Shown here: one piece after another, positions 8,399 through 19,011 of the stretch | Layout: each line of letters opens with the position of its first letter | Numbering within the stretch: position 1 is the stretch's first letter | NCBI RefSeq assembly: GCF_001941865.1 | Contig: NZ_CP016162.1 | Coordinates: forward strand, 1,364,001-1,428,000 | Direction of reading: 5' to 3' | Length of the DNA stretch: 64,000 nt | DNA from: Pseudomonas alcaliphila JAB1 | GTDB taxonomy: Bacteria; Pseudomonadota; Gammaproteobacteria; Pseudomonadales; Pseudomonadaceae | Program-made: the position numbers and the translations under genes | Notes under the pieces: model-generated | What the model saw: the letters and a program-made list of their open reading frames with translations, nothing else | Told to the model about the DNA's origin: nothing | The model's database searches: none

Positions 8399-9325
8399 TC
8401 AGTTGGTCGACTGCGGTGCGGCGAAGGGCGCGTCCAGAGGGGCGGCATCGAAGTTCTTGATCAGCTCGATGAGAATCTGCGTGGCCGGGCCGAGCACGCG
8501 TTCCTTGTTGCTGTAGAGAAAGAAGCGCGGTTTGCGGATAGCACCCTGAGTCAGGGGCAGAGGTTTCAGCAGACCATCCTGCAGTTCACGGACGATCAGA
8601 TGGCGCGGCAGCCAGGCGAAGCCCAGGCCGCTGCTGACGAAGGTGCGTGCGGTCGGCAGGCTACCTACCGTCCAGCGCTGCTCCGCGCCGAGCCAGCCGG
8701 CGTCGCGCGGCTGCAATCGGCCACTGTCGCGGGTGACCACCTGCATCTGGCCTTCCAGATCCTGGAAGCTCAGCTCACGTTGCAGGCGGTGCAGTGGGTG
8801 TTCCGGGTTGGCGACGGCGACGAATTCCACTTCACCCAGTTCGATGCCGAGGTGGCCAGTGATGTTCAGCGCGCTGATGGCCAGGTCAGCGGTGCCTTCG
8901 AGCAGCACTTCCTCGACCCCGGACAGCACCTCCTCACGCAGGCGCACACGGCAGCCGCGGCTCTGCGGCATGAAGGCGGTCAGGGCGCGGACGAGGTTGG
9001 CGGTGGGGTAGGCGGCATCCACCACCAGGCGCACCTCGGCTTCCCAGCCCTGTTCCATGTGGTGAGCCAGATCTTCCAGCTGGCTGGCCTGCTTGACCAG
9101 TTGCCGCGAGCGGCGCAGCAGCACGTCGCCGGCCTCGGTGAGCACGGCTTTGCGCCCGTCGATGCGCAGCAGCGGTACGCCGAGCTGTTCCTGCATGCGC
9201 GCCACGGTATAGCTGACCGAGGATTGTGAGCGGTGCAGTACGTCGGCGGCCTGGGCGAAGCCGCCCTGATCCACCACGGCCTGCAGCGTGCGCCATTGAT
9301 CCAGGGTTACACGAGGAACTTTCAT
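8399..9325 (-). CDS. LysR-family transcriptional regulator
   Basis: LysR regulator of 308 residues: an HTH at the N-terminus (VTLDQWRTLQAVVDQGGF, SQSSVSYTVARMQ) and a LysR substrate-binding domain. First gene of the operon with the hydrolase and ppiA. The small exported-protein gene and azoR lie on the other strand upstream, as in P. aeruginosa where the equivalent regulator neighbours azoR3. Control of azoR or of its own operon is plausible but not shown by the sequence. Confidence 0.87.
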   Translation of the reverse strand: MKVPRVTLDQWRTLQAVVDQGGFAQAADVLHRSQSSVSYTVARMQEQLGVPLLRIDGRKAVLTEAGDVLLRRSRQLVKQASQLEDLAHHMEQGWEAEVRLVVDAAYPTANLVRALTAFMPQSRGCRVRLREEVLSGVEEVLLEGTADLAISALNITGHLGIELGEVEFVAVANPEHPLHRLQRELSFQDLEGQMQVVTRDSGRLQPRDAGWLGAEQRWTVGSLPTARTFVSSGLGFAWLPRHLIVRELQDGLLKPLPLTQGAIRKPRFFLYSNKERVLGPATQILIELIKNFDAAPLDAPFAAPQSTN

Positions 9326-9402
9326 CACATCATCCTGCTTGAGTCGGCTGTTATCGCCGACGATCTCCACCTACACTGGCGATCCCATGTTGGAGAGCAC
9401 CG

Positions 9403-9717
9403 ATGAAAAAAATAATCTGCTTGCTGTTCGCCTTTCTACCGCTGGCCGCCCATGCCTATCCCATCGAGGTGGAAAAACAGTTCAACGGCGCCGAGGTCTC
9501 CGCGACCACTCAGGAAATCGACCACAACATGGCGGCGCTGATGCTCTACAACTATGGCCAGAGCGAGGCTGAGTGCAGTGCGGTGTTCCGCAATGGCCCC
9601 GAAGCGCCACGTACCCGGCGTACCGTGTTGGCGCCTGGCGCCAGCAACAACATGACGGTCAAGTTCACCCGTAGCGTGATTCGCCTGCGGATCAACCTGA
9701 CCTGCAACCTGAAGTGA
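9403..9717 (+). CDS. Small exported protein of unknown function
   Basis: 104 residues with a clear signal peptide (MKKIICLLFAFLPLAAHA, cleavage before YPIEVEKQ). The mature part of about 86 residues has two cysteines (AECSAVF and LTCNLK) that could form a disulfide, and the basic stretch APRTRRTVLAPGAS. I recall homologues only as conserved small Pseudomonas proteins, sometimes mislabelled phosphoglycerate kinase; nothing here supports that label. It lies between the LysR operon and azoR. Confidence 0.75.
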   Translation: MKKIICLLFAFLPLAAHAYPIEVEKQFNGAEVSATTQEIDHNMAALMLYNYGQSEAECSAVFRNGPEAPRTRRTVLAPGASNNMTVKFTRSVIRLRINLTCNLK

Positions 9718-9852
9718 TGAAAGCCTAGATGCGCTGGCTCGATAAATCAATTTAGCCGATATATGTAAGCGGATATTTGCGCTTTTTAATCGAAAGTCGT
9801 ATCTCTACTCTGTGTTCCATCGACTCGTAACCACCTCGATGGAGCCTCTGAC

Positions 9853-10452
9853 ATGTCCCGTATTCTCGTAATCGAAAGCAGCGCCCGCCAACAAGGTTCG
9901 GTCTCCCGCGAACTGACCCAGCAGTTCATCGCCAACTGGCAGGCTGCGCACCCGGCTGATCAGGTCCAGGTGCGTGATCTGGCGGTCGAGCCGGTACCGC
10001 ATCTCGACGCCACGCTGCTGGGTGGCTGGATGACTCCGAGCGAGCAGCAGAACGATGCCGAGAAGGCTGCCCTGGCCCGCTCCAATCAACTCACCGATGA
10101 GTTGCTGGCTGCCGATGTGCTGGTGCTGGCTGCGCCGATGTACAACTTCGCCATCCCCAGTACCCTCAAGGCCTGGCTGGATCACGTGCTGCGCGCCGGC
10201 GTCACCTTCAAATACACCGAAACCGGCCCCCAGGGCCTGCTGACCGGCAAGCGTGCCTTCGTGCTCACCGCCCGTGGTGGTATCTACGCCGGGAGCGCGC
10301 TGGATCATCAGGAGCCCTACTTGCGCCAGGCACTGGCCTTCATCGGTATCCATGACGTGCAGTTCATCCATGCCGAAGGCCTGAACCTGGGCGCCGAGTT
10401 CAGCGAAAAAGGCCTGGCCCAGGCCAAGGCCAAGCTGGCTGAAGTGGCCTGA
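9853..10452 (+). CDS. azoR: FMN-dependent NADH-azoreductase
   Basis: Flavodoxin-fold quinone/azo reductase using FMN and NAD(P)H, about 199 residues. FMN-binding motifs are visible: IESSARQQGSVSR at the N-terminus, LAAPMYNFAIPSTLKAWLDHV in the middle and TARGGIY after it. Such enzymes detoxify quinones and azo dyes. The upstream 135 bp is AT-rich (9745-9800) and likely carries the promoter. A terminator follows at 10496. Confidence 0.92.
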   Translation: MSRILVIESSARQQGSVSRELTQQFIANWQAAHPADQVQVRDLAVEPVPHLDATLLGGWMTPSEQQNDAEKAALARSNQLTDELLAADVLVLAAPMYNFAIPSTLKAWLDHVLRAGVTFKYTETGPQGLLTGKRAFVLTARGGIYAGSALDHQEPYLRQALAFIGIHDVQFIHAEGLNLGAEFSEKGLAQAKAKLAEVA

Positions 10453-10495
10453 TGCCGATCCGACTCTCCTGAGCGCCCGCTAGTGGGCGTGCTAT

Positions 10496-10530
10496 GCCGG
10501 TCGCTTCGTGATGAAGTGGCCGGCTTTTTT
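10496..10530 (+). terminator. Rho-independent terminator of azoR
   Basis: GCCGG...CGCTTC pairs with GAAG...GCCGGC, followed by TTTTTT. Confidence 0.8.
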
Positions 10531-10615
10531 ATCTGGCTGGACAGCAGAGCGCGGCGCATGGATTGTCCGGCGCAGGGGAACGCGCTAAGGTCGCCGCCTT
10601 CCTTGGGAGGTGGCT

Positions 10616-11488
10616 GTGCGATATCTGCTTATAGTGACCCTGCTGTGGGCGTTTTCCTTCAGCCTGATCGGTGAGTACCTGGCCGGTCGGGTCGACAGCT
10701 ATTTTGCGGTGCTGACGCGCATCGTCATTGCCGGCTTGCTGTTCGTGCCGCTGACCCGTTGGCGCGGTCATGCTCCGGCGTTCGTGCGCGGCATGCTGCT
10801 GATCGGCGCCCTGCAGTTCGGCATCACCTACGTCTGCCTGTATCTGAGCTTCTCGGTGCTAACGGTGCCGGAGGTGCTGCTATTCACCATCCTCACGCCG
10901 CTGCATGTAACGCTGATCGAGGATGCGCTGAACCGCAGATTCAACCCCTGGGCGCTGGTCGCCGCTCTGGTCGCGGTGCTGGGCGCCGGGATCATCCGCT
11001 ACGACGGTATCAGCAGCGGCTTTTTGCTCGGTTTCCTGTTGCTGCAGGTGGCCAACTTCACCTTCGCCGCCGGGCAGGTGCTGTACAAGCATCTGCTGCT
11101 CAAACACCCCTCCACCGAGCCGCAATACAAGCGCTTTGGTTTCTTCTACCTGGGCGCGCTGTTGATCGCGCTGCCGGCCTTCCTGCTGCTGGGCAACGGC
11201 GAGCGACTGCCGAGCACCGCACTGCAGTGGAGCGTGCTGGTCTGGCTTGGTGTGGCGGCGTCCGGATTGGGACTGTACTGGTGGAACAAAGGCGCCAGCC
11301 TGGTCGATGGCGGCACCCTGGCAGTGATGAACAATGCACTGGTGCCTGCCGGCTTGCTGGTCAATCTGCTGATCTGGAATCACGACGCTGACCTGCTGCG
11401 CCTGGCCCTGGGCGGGGTGGTGATTGCCGCTTCGCTACCGCTGGTCAATCTGGGGCGCACGCGTCGTACGCCTGCCGAGGTGCACTGA
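10616..11488 (+). CDS. DMT-superfamily (EamA) transporter, carboxylate/amine exporter type
   Basis: Membrane protein of 290 residues with about ten helices in two EamA repeats. MRYLLIVTLLWAFSFSLIGEYL begins the first helix. A GTG at 10616 was chosen because GGGAGG at 10605-10610 is 5 nt upstream; a GTG at 10610 would overlap that site. Its TGA overlaps the ATG of rarD (TGATG), so the two are translationally coupled. Substrate unknown. Confidence 0.85.
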   Translation: MRYLLIVTLLWAFSFSLIGEYLAGRVDSYFAVLTRIVIAGLLFVPLTRWRGHAPAFVRGMLLIGALQFGITYVCLYLSFSVLTVPEVLLFTILTPLHVTLIEDALNRRFNPWALVAALVAVLGAGIIRYDGISSGFLLGFLLLQVANFTFAAGQVLYKHLLLKHPSTEPQYKRFGFFYLGALLIALPAFLLLGNGERLPSTALQWSVLVWLGVAASGLGLYWWNKGASLVDGGTLAVMNNALVPAGLLVNLLIWNHDADLLRLALGGVVIAASLPLVNLGRTRRTPAEVH

Positions 11489-12393
11489 TGCAACTGTCCG
11501 GGCGGGGTGTGGCGCTATCGGTTGGCGCGTCGATGCTGTTTGCCGTGTTGCCTGGCTACGTGCAGTGGCTGACGCCGCTCGATGGCGTGCAGATATTCGC
11601 TCAGCGCGTGCTCTGGTCGATTCCCCTGGTCTTGCTGCTGGTGCTGCTGGCGCGGCAGACCAGCTTGCTGCGCGAGAGCTTCGTGCGTCTGCGTCGCGAG
11701 CCGCTGTTGTTGGCGGCCTGCCCGCTGGCAGCGGCGCTGATCGGCGTGCAGTGGGGGCTGTTTCTCTGGGCGCCATTGGCCGGGCACATGCTGGAAGTGT
11801 CCATGGGCTACTTCCTGCTGCCGTTGGCCATGGTGCTGACCGGCCGACTGTTCTACGGCGAGCGCCTGCGCCCGCTGCAGCAGTTGGCGGTGACCTGCGC
11901 CATGCTCGGCGTGCTGCACGAGTTGTGGCGTACCCAGGCGTTTTCCTGGCTGACGCTGATCACCGCGCTGGGTTACCCGCCTTATTTCATGCTGCGCCGC
12001 TGGATGCGCCTGGATGCGTTGTCCGGTTTTGTGCTGGAGATGCTGGTGCTGGCACCGTTGGCGATCTGGCTGATCATCGCGTACGGGCCGGTGGGGGCGT
12101 TCAGCGATCGTCCCCTGCTGTGGCTGCTGGTACCGGTGATGGCGTTGATCGGCACCCTGGCGTTCGCCGCTTACATGGCATCGAGCCGGTTGTTGCCCTT
12201 GGGGCTGTTCGGCATTCTCAGTTACGTCGAGCCGGTTCTGTTGTTCGTCGTGGCGCTGCTGGTGCTGGGCGAGCGTTTCGACAGCGGGCAATGGCTGACC
12301 TATCTACCGATCTGGGGAGCTGTGCTGCTGGTCGGCTGGGACAGCGCTCGGCTGCTGCGCAAGCAGCAGCGCGAGAGCATCAGGCCACGTTGA
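11488..12393 (+). CDS. rarD: RarD-type EamA-family permease
   Basis: Permease of 301 residues, annotated in many genomes as chloramphenicol-sensitivity protein RarD. Ten or so helices are visible. Family features include FAQRVLWSIPLVLLL in helix 2 and SYVEPVLLFVVALLVLGE near the C-terminus. It is coupled to the preceding DMT gene by a TGATG overlap. The last 14 bp overlap the convergent reductase gene. The physiological substrate is unknown. Confidence 0.85.
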   Translation: MQLSGRGVALSVGASMLFAVLPGYVQWLTPLDGVQIFAQRVLWSIPLVLLLVLLARQTSLLRESFVRLRREPLLLAACPLAAALIGVQWGLFLWAPLAGHMLEVSMGYFLLPLAMVLTGRLFYGERLRPLQQLAVTCAMLGVLHELWRTQAFSWLTLITALGYPPYFMLRRWMRLDALSGFVLEMLVLAPLAIWLIIAYGPVGAFSDRPLLWLLVPVMALIGTLAFAAYMASSRLLPLGLFGILSYVEPVLLFVVALLVLGERFDSGQWLTYLPIWGAVLLVGWDSARLLRKQQRESIRPR

Positions 12394-12961
12394 TACGCGG
12401 CGCGGGGATCTGCGTCCGCACATTGGCCTGCTTCTGCACCCGATAATGTACCTGCAGGGTGCCACTGTTGAAGCGGCGTTGGTCGCTCAGGGTCAGGCTG
12501 CGTTCCATGCCCGTGGCCAGCAGTGGGATACCGGCGCCGAGCAGGTGCGGCACCAGGTTGATCACCACCTCGTCGATCAGCCCGGCGGTGTAGCAGTTAC
12601 CCGCCAGCAGGCTGCCACCGACCAGCCAGATACGCTGGAAGCCGGCTTCGTTTAATGCCGCCACGGCTTGAGCAGGCGTGCAGTGGGTCAGCTGGATTTC
12701 GTCTGCGGCGCGCGGCAGGGCGAGGCGAGTCAGCACCACGCAGGGTTTACCGGGGTAGGGCCATGGGCCGCCGCGCTTGAGGAGGGCCTCGTAAGTGCCT
12801 CGGCCCATCAGCAGTGCGTTGATACCGGAGTAGAAGTACTGAAAGGCATATTCTTCATCGGCCTGGCGTAGCGAGTCGAACCAGTCGATGCGCCCATCGG
12901 GGCGAGCGATGTAGCCATCGAGGCTCGAAGTGACGTGATAGATCAGTGACGGGTTCATCAT
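12380..12961 (-). CDS. Dihydrofolate reductase/RibD C-terminal-like reductase
   Basis: Protein of 193 residues with the DHFR/RibD-C fold: N-terminal IYHVTSSLDGYIA, the middle MGRGTYEALLKRG and IWLVGGSLLAGNCYTAGLIDEV, which correspond to NADPH-binding segments. These standalone proteins are probable NADPH-dependent reductases of unknown substrate. GAGGTGCA precedes two consecutive ATG codons (12961 and 12958), so the start may be one residue shorter. It converges on rarD. Confidence 0.85.
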   Translation of the reverse strand: MMNPSLIYHVTSSLDGYIARPDGRIDWFDSLRQADEEYAFQYFYSGINALLMGRGTYEALLKRGGPWPYPGKPCVVLTRLALPRAADEIQLTHCTPAQAVAALNEAGFQRIWLVGGSLLAGNCYTAGLIDEVVINLVPHLLGAGIPLLATGMERSLTLSDQRRFNSGTLQVHYRVQKQANVRTQIPAPRINVA

Positions 12962-13057
12962 TGCACCTCGGGCAGGCCATCTGAAAATTAGAGTGGCGCC
13001 GCCGAGACAAGTTCGTCGTGCGTCGTACCGCTTGTCGGATGGCTGCGCGATAGTCTC

Positions 13058-13462
13058 TCAGTCGAGAACGTTACGCAGAATTTCGTAGACGATCCCGGTC
13101 GCGATGGCGACCAGCACCACGTCACGGCCGATCTGCTTCCATTCGTAGCCCTCGTAATAGGGCAGGCGCGAGATCAGGCGGCTGTCGAAGTTCTTGGCGA
13201 TACCCGGTGGCAGCGGCTTGCCGCGGGCCAGGTTCTTGGCGATGCCCGGTGGCAGAGAGGAGGTCGGGCCGATCAATTGGCGATTGTCGCCGAGGATGAT
13301 GCGCACCCTTCCAACATCCACGGTCGGGCCGCGCAGATCGATTTGGACGCCATCATGCTGGCCCGGTTTGCCTTTGCCGGGAGGCGGGTTGGCAAGCACT
13401 GGCGATGCGGCCAACAGGATGCACAGGCCGATACTGAGAGTGGTCTGGGGTTTGATTGGCAT
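13058..13462 (-). CDS. CigR/RcnB-like small exported protein
   Basis: 134 residues with a signal peptide (MPIKPQTTLSIGLCILLAASPVLA). The mature part is rich in Gly/Pro/Lys and has a duplicated PPGIAKN motif (LPPGIAKNLARGK and LPPGIAKNFD). RLPYYEGYEW follows, then a C-terminal hydrophobic segment DVVLVAIATGIVYEIL. This layout matches the CigR family, named after a Salmonella anti-virulence regulator, with an RcnB-like periplasmic part. Its role in Pseudomonas is unknown. The start at 13462 was chosen for the signal peptide; a longer frame reaches 13588. Confidence 0.75.
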   Translation of the reverse strand: MPIKPQTTLSIGLCILLAASPVLANPPPGKGKPGQHDGVQIDLRGPTVDVGRVRIILGDNRQLIGPTSSLPPGIAKNLARGKPLPPGIAKNFDSRLISRLPYYEGYEWKQIGRDVVLVAIATGIVYEILRNVLD

Positions 13463-13661
13463 GGGGCAGCGTTCTCGGCTAGTGATGCAGATTGGATATC
13501 CGGCGCGCGCTCTCGGTTCCGGCCCGCTCCCGCCGGATAGCGACTCCAGACAGCCGTCCGTCGTCGCCTGAATGCGAGTTTCATGCAAAGAAATTCGGCC
13601 CCGACGGCGGAAACCGTTAGGCTATGCATCGTTTTGTCGATTTTTTTGAGGTAGTGCCCCC

Positions 13662-14987
<1,326 letters not shown>

Positions 14988-14996
14988 GTAGGCTGT

Positions 14997-15043
14997 TGTG
15001 GGAGGCGCTTTAGCGGCGAGTCGCGGCTGAAGCCCCTCCCACA
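14997..15043. repeat. REP-like hairpin, TGTGGGAGG type
   Basis: TGTGGGAGGCGCTT at the left and AAGCCCCTCCCACA at the right form an imperfect inverted repeat between the convergent helicase and ABC genes. It may also act as a bidirectional terminator. Confidence 0.7.
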
Positions 15044-15046
15044 GTT

Positions 15047-16882
15047 TCACTCCACCCCGACGAATCCACCGGTCTGGTGCTGCCACAGGCGTGCATACAG
15101 ACCGCCGTGGGCGATCAGCTCGGCGTGGGTGCCGGTTTCGATGACCTGCCCCTGGTCGATCACCACCAGGCGATCCATCCGTGCGATGGTCGACAGGCGG
15201 TGGGCGATGGCGATCACCGTCTTGCCTTCCATCAGGCTGTCCAGGCTTTCCTGAATGGCCGCTTCCACTTCCGAGTCGAGTGCCGAGGTGGCTTCGTCCA
15301 GCACCAGGATCGGCGCGTCCTTGAGCAGCACGCGGGCGATGGCAATGCGCTGACGCTGGCCACCGGACAGCTTCACCCCGCGTTCACCGACCTGCGCATC
15401 CATGCCGCGCCCGCCCTGGCTGTCATCAAGGGTGGGGATGAAGGCATCGGCGCGGGCCTTGCGTACTGCTTGCCAGAGCTCGTCGTCGTTGGCAGCGGGT
15501 TTGCCGTAGCGCAGGTTGTCACGGATCGAACGGTGCAGCAGGGCGGTGTCCTGGGTCACCACGCCGATGTTGGCGCGCAGGCTTTCCTGAGTCACCGTGG
15601 CGATGTCCTGATCGTCGATCAGGATGCGTCCGCTTTCCAGGTCGTACAGGCGCAGCAGCAGGTTGACCAGGGTCGACTTGCCGGCGCCGGAAGGGCCGAC
15701 CAGACCGATTTTCTCGCCGGGTGCAATGGCGATGTCCAGGCCGCTGATCACGCCGCCCTTCTTGCCGTAGTGGAAGTGGATGTCCTCGAAACGCACGCCG
15801 CCCTGCGTCACCTGCAGCGGTTTGGCATCTGCGTGGTCGAGCACCTGGCGTGGCTGAACGATGCTCTGCATGCCGTCCTGCACGGTGCCGACGTTCTCGA
15901 AGATGCCGTTGACCACCCACATGATCCATTCGGCCATGTTGTTGATGCGGATTACCAGGCCCAGCGCCAGGGCGATGGCGCCAGTGGTGATCAGTGACTG
16001 GCTCCACAGCCACAGGGCCAGGGCGCCGGTGCCGACGATCAGTACGCCGTTCAGGCAGGTGATGAGAAAATCCAGGGCAGTGATGGTGCGTGACTGCAGG
16101 CGGAACTTGTCGAGCAGGTCCTGCATGGCTTCGCGGGCGTAGCTTTCCTCTTCCTGCGAGTGGGCGAACAGCTTGAGCGTGGCGATGTTGCTGTAACCAT
16201 CGACCACGCGCCCCATGACCTTCGAGCGCGCCGAGGAAGCGGCGGCCGAGCGCGCCTTGATGCGCGGCACGAAGTACCAGAGCGCCGCGCTGTAGCCGAC
16301 TATCCACAACGACAGCGGCACCACCAGGCGCAGATCGGCGGCGGCGAACAGGTACAGCGCGCTGCCGGCATAGACCACCACATGCCACAGCGCGTCGATC
16401 ACCTGCATGGCCGAGTCGCGTAGCGAAGGGCCGGTCTGCATCACGCGCTGGGCGATGCGGCCAGCGAAGTCGTTCTGGAAGAAGCTCAGGCTCTGCTTGA
16501 GCACGTAGCGGTGGTTCTGCCAGCGAATCAGGTTGGTCAGGCCCGGATTGACTGCCTGGTGCGTGAGCAGGTTGTGCAGGCCGAACACTAGGGGGCGGAT
16601 GATCAGCGCCACCAGCAGCATCCACAGCAGCTCGTTCTGGTGCTCGCTGAAGAAGCTGCTGGCATCCGTGCTGGCCTGGGCCATGTCGATCAACTGGCCG
16701 AGGAAGCTGAACAGCGCGACCTCGATCAGGGCGGCGAAGAAGCCGATGATCAGCACTGCCAGCATCAGTGGCCACACCTGTTTCAGGTAGTGGCCGTAGA
16801 AGCGCAGCATGCCGGTTGGCGGGGCGACGTCAGGGCTTGGTTTGAAGACGTCGATCAGGGATTCGAAGCGGCGAAACAGCAT
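15047..16882 (-). CDS. ABC exporter, fused permease and ATPase
   Basis: Half-transporter of 611 residues, presumably a homodimeric inner-membrane exporter. An N-terminal six-helix domain (about 25-330) is followed by an ATPase with Walker A GPSGAGKST, signature LSGGQRQRIAIARVLL, Walker B ILVLDEATSALD and H-loop IAHRLST. It resembles MsbA/multidrug exporters and the P. aeruginosa homologue near ppiA, but is not MsbA itself by context (no lipid A genes nearby). Cargo unknown. Confidence 0.9.
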   Translation of the reverse strand: MLFRRFESLIDVFKPSPDVAPPTGMLRFYGHYLKQVWPLMLAVLIIGFFAALIEVALFSFLGQLIDMAQASTDASSFFSEHQNELLWMLLVALIIRPLVFGLHNLLTHQAVNPGLTNLIRWQNHRYVLKQSLSFFQNDFAGRIAQRVMQTGPSLRDSAMQVIDALWHVVVYAGSALYLFAAADLRLVVPLSLWIVGYSAALWYFVPRIKARSAAASSARSKVMGRVVDGYSNIATLKLFAHSQEEESYAREAMQDLLDKFRLQSRTITALDFLITCLNGVLIVGTGALALWLWSQSLITTGAIALALGLVIRINNMAEWIMWVVNGIFENVGTVQDGMQSIVQPRQVLDHADAKPLQVTQGGVRFEDIHFHYGKKGGVISGLDIAIAPGEKIGLVGPSGAGKSTLVNLLLRLYDLESGRILIDDQDIATVTQESLRANIGVVTQDTALLHRSIRDNLRYGKPAANDDELWQAVRKARADAFIPTLDDSQGGRGMDAQVGERGVKLSGGQRQRIAIARVLLKDAPILVLDEATSALDSEVEAAIQESLDSLMEGKTVIAIAHRLSTIARMDRLVVIDQGQVIETGTHAELIAHGGLYARLWQHQTGGFVGVE

Positions 16883-16928
16883 TGCAGGCGTCCTGCCTCA
16901 ATAGGAGTGGACGCCGATAGTAACGCTG

Positions 16929-17993
16929 TCAGTGCGAGCGAGTCTCAGTTAAAAGCGGTTTCTGCAACTCGCTGGCCCAGGCCAGCAGTGGAACCTCCAG
17001 CTGCGGTTGCCAGATGCGCTTGAACAGCAGGGCCAGATGTTCGGCTTCGCCGCGTTCGAAGGGCAGGCGGTCGATGCGCTCGTGCACCTGCCATTGGCCG
17101 TCCTGCAGGTGGGCGAAGTCGAAGCGGAAGGGGTGAAAACCGGTCATGCCCAGACGCAGATCGGTGACGATCAAACGCTCACCCACCTGGTCGTAGCGCA
17201 GCACGCCGCCGGTGAACCACTCCAGCCGCTGATGCATGGGCGAGTCCGTCAGTTGCTCGCGCAGGTGAGTGCCGCGCGGCAGGCGTTGCAGTTGCGGCGG
17301 CTTATCATCGAACCAGCCGACCAGGGCTTCGTGGTAGTCCTCGCCATCGAGCACGATGACGCGCCACAGCAGGGTGTTGAATGGCGTCGGCGTAGTGAAC
17401 AGCTGTTCGGCCTGGATGCCCTGGCGCGCCAGCTCGCGCTCCACGCGCTGCTCGGCCATGAATTTGCCGGCGAGGCTGAAGCCGATGTACAGCGTCGATA
17501 CGGCCAGCGCCACGGCCGGTACGCGCCAACTCTGCTCGCGCAGGCCGGTGAACAGGCTGATCAGCACCGCTGCAATCAGCGGCAGGGTGTACAGCGGATC
17601 GATGATGAACAGGCTTGACCAGGCCGTGGGTGTCGGCATCAGCGGCCAGAACAGCTGGGTACCGTAGCTGGTGAAGGCATCCAGCAAGGGATGGGTGATC
17701 AGCACCAGCCACAGCGTTAGCAGCAGGCGATTGGCCGAGTAACCGGGGTGAGGGCGAAAGCGCCTGGCCAGCCAGGTCAGCAGCAGGGCAAAGCCGCTGA
17801 GAACGAACAGCGAGTGGCTGAAACCGCGATGGTAGGTCATGTTGGCCACGGCATCGCCGTATTCCATGACCACGTCCAGATCGGGAGCGGTGGCGAGCAT
17901 CGCGCCGTAGAGCAGCGCCTTGCGCCCCTGCCAGCGACCGAGCAGCGCGCCCTGGATGCTGGCGCCGAGTACCGCCTGGGTTATGGAGTCCAT
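16929..17993 (-). CDS. YdjM-like membrane-bound metal-dependent hydrolase (DUF457)
   Basis: 354 residues. The N-terminus MDSITQAVLGASIQGALLG and the motifs TAPDLDVVME, YHRGFSHSL and ITHPLLDAFTSYGTQLFWP carry the conserved His/Asp residues of this family of predicted membrane zinc hydrolases. Four or five helices lie in the first 200 residues, followed by a soluble C-terminal part. E. coli YdjM is LexA-regulated, but I see no clear LexA box here. Biochemical function unknown. Confidence 0.85.
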   Translation of the reverse strand: MDSITQAVLGASIQGALLGRWQGRKALLYGAMLATAPDLDVVMEYGDAVANMTYHRGFSHSLFVLSGFALLLTWLARRFRPHPGYSANRLLLTLWLVLITHPLLDAFTSYGTQLFWPLMPTPTAWSSLFIIDPLYTLPLIAAVLISLFTGLREQSWRVPAVALAVSTLYIGFSLAGKFMAEQRVERELARQGIQAEQLFTTPTPFNTLLWRVIVLDGEDYHEALVGWFDDKPPQLQRLPRGTHLREQLTDSPMHQRLEWFTGGVLRYDQVGERLIVTDLRLGMTGFHPFRFDFAHLQDGQWQVHERIDRLPFERGEAEHLALLFKRIWQPQLEVPLLAWASELQKPLLTETRSH

Positions 17994-18117
17994 CGAGTGC
18001 TTCCGAAAAAAGACAGGCCGCTACGTTAGCCGAGGTGACCGGCGAATGCCGTGGGGAAATTTCAAGCAAAGATTACAGCTGCGGCGGGTATTCTGATGCC
18101 ATGCCTTTCAAGAAATC

Positions 18118-18537
18118 ATGGCCATGCTGATCGTCTCCAACAGTGTTCACCTTCCCGATGATGAAATCGAACTGACCGCCATCCGCGCCCAGGGCGCCGG
18201 TGGGCAGAACGTCAACAAGGTGTCCAGCGCCGTGCACCTGCGTTTCGACAGCCAGGCCTCATCGTTGCCGCCCTTTTACAAGGAGCGCCTGCTGACGCTT
18301 GCCGACAGTCGTATCACCGCCGACGGGGTGGTGATCATCAAGGCGCAGCAGTACCGCACTCAGGAGCAGAATCGCGCCGATGCCCTGGAGCGCCTTGCCG
18401 AGTTGATCCGCAGCGCCGGCAAGGTGGAAAAGAAACGCCGCCCGACCAAACCGACCCTGGGCTCGAAGAAGCGCCGCCTGGACGGCAAGAGCAAACGCGG
18501 GACGATCAAGGCGGGGCGGGGCAAGGTGGATTTTTAG
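18118..18537 (+). CDS. arfB: Alternative ribosome-rescue factor ArfB (YaeJ)
   Basis: Peptidyl-tRNA hydrolase that frees ribosomes stalled without a stop codon. The 139 residues have the catalytic GGQ loop (RAQGAGGQNVNKVSSAVHLRFD) near residue 25-30. The long basic C-terminal tail (KKRRPTKPTLGSKKRRLDGKS) enters the empty mRNA channel. The start may be 18118 or the ATG two codons later at 18124; both give the family N-terminus. Its last four bases overlap the convergent mgsA stop. Confidence 0.93.
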   Translation: MAMLIVSNSVHLPDDEIELTAIRAQGAGGQNVNKVSSAVHLRFDSQASSLPPFYKERLLTLADSRITADGVVIIKAQQYRTQEQNRADALERLAELIRSAGKVEKKRRPTKPTLGSKKRRLDGKSKRGTIKAGRGKVDF

Positions 18538-18998
18538 CCGCGCGCTGCCAGATAAGCCTGGTAGTCGGGAATACGGTATTCGTGCTGCTGTTCCAGCAGG
18601 GGGCTGCTGAGCATGTAGTCGGCGCTGCTTTCGTTGCAGGCCACCGGGATGTTCCACACCGCCGCCACACGCAGCAGTGCCTTGATATCCGGGTCGTGTG
18701 GCTGTGGCTCGAAGGGGTCCCAGAAGAACACCAGCATGTCCACGCGCTGTTCGGCGATGCGCGCGCCGATCTGCTGGTCGCCGCCCAGCGGGCCGCTGAT
18801 CATGCTTTCCACCGGCAAATCCAGACGCTTGCTCAAAAGCAGGCCGGTGGTGCCAGTGGCCACCAGTTCATGGCGAGCCAGCTTGTCGCGCTGACGCTCG
18901 CACCAGTCCAGCAGGAAGCCTTTGCAGTGGTCGTGCGCCACCAGGGCGATGCGCTTGCGCGCCGGCAATTGGGCGTGGGTGAAGCTGATACGGCTCAT
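18534..18998 (-). CDS. mgsA: Methylglyoxal synthase
   Basis: Converts dihydroxyacetone phosphate to methylglyoxal and phosphate, a bypass that relieves sugar-phosphate build-up. The 154 residues match the family: ALVAHDHCKGFLLDW, the phosphate-binding TGTTG, catalytic region SGPLGGDQQIGARI, FFWDP and HDPDIKALLR. The start at 18998 has GAGGAGG upstream. It lies 13 bp after gap on the same strand and so is probably in the HexR-controlled gap transcript. The pairing of gap and mgsA is notable. Confidence 0.93.
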   Translation of the reverse strand: MSRISFTHAQLPARKRIALVAHDHCKGFLLDWCERQRDKLARHELVATGTTGLLLSKRLDLPVESMISGPLGGDQQIGARIAEQRVDMLVFFWDPFEPQPHDPDIKALLRVAAVWNIPVACNESSADYMLSSPLLEQQHEYRIPDYQAYLAARG

Positions 18999-19011
18999 CG
19001 AGCCTCCTCGT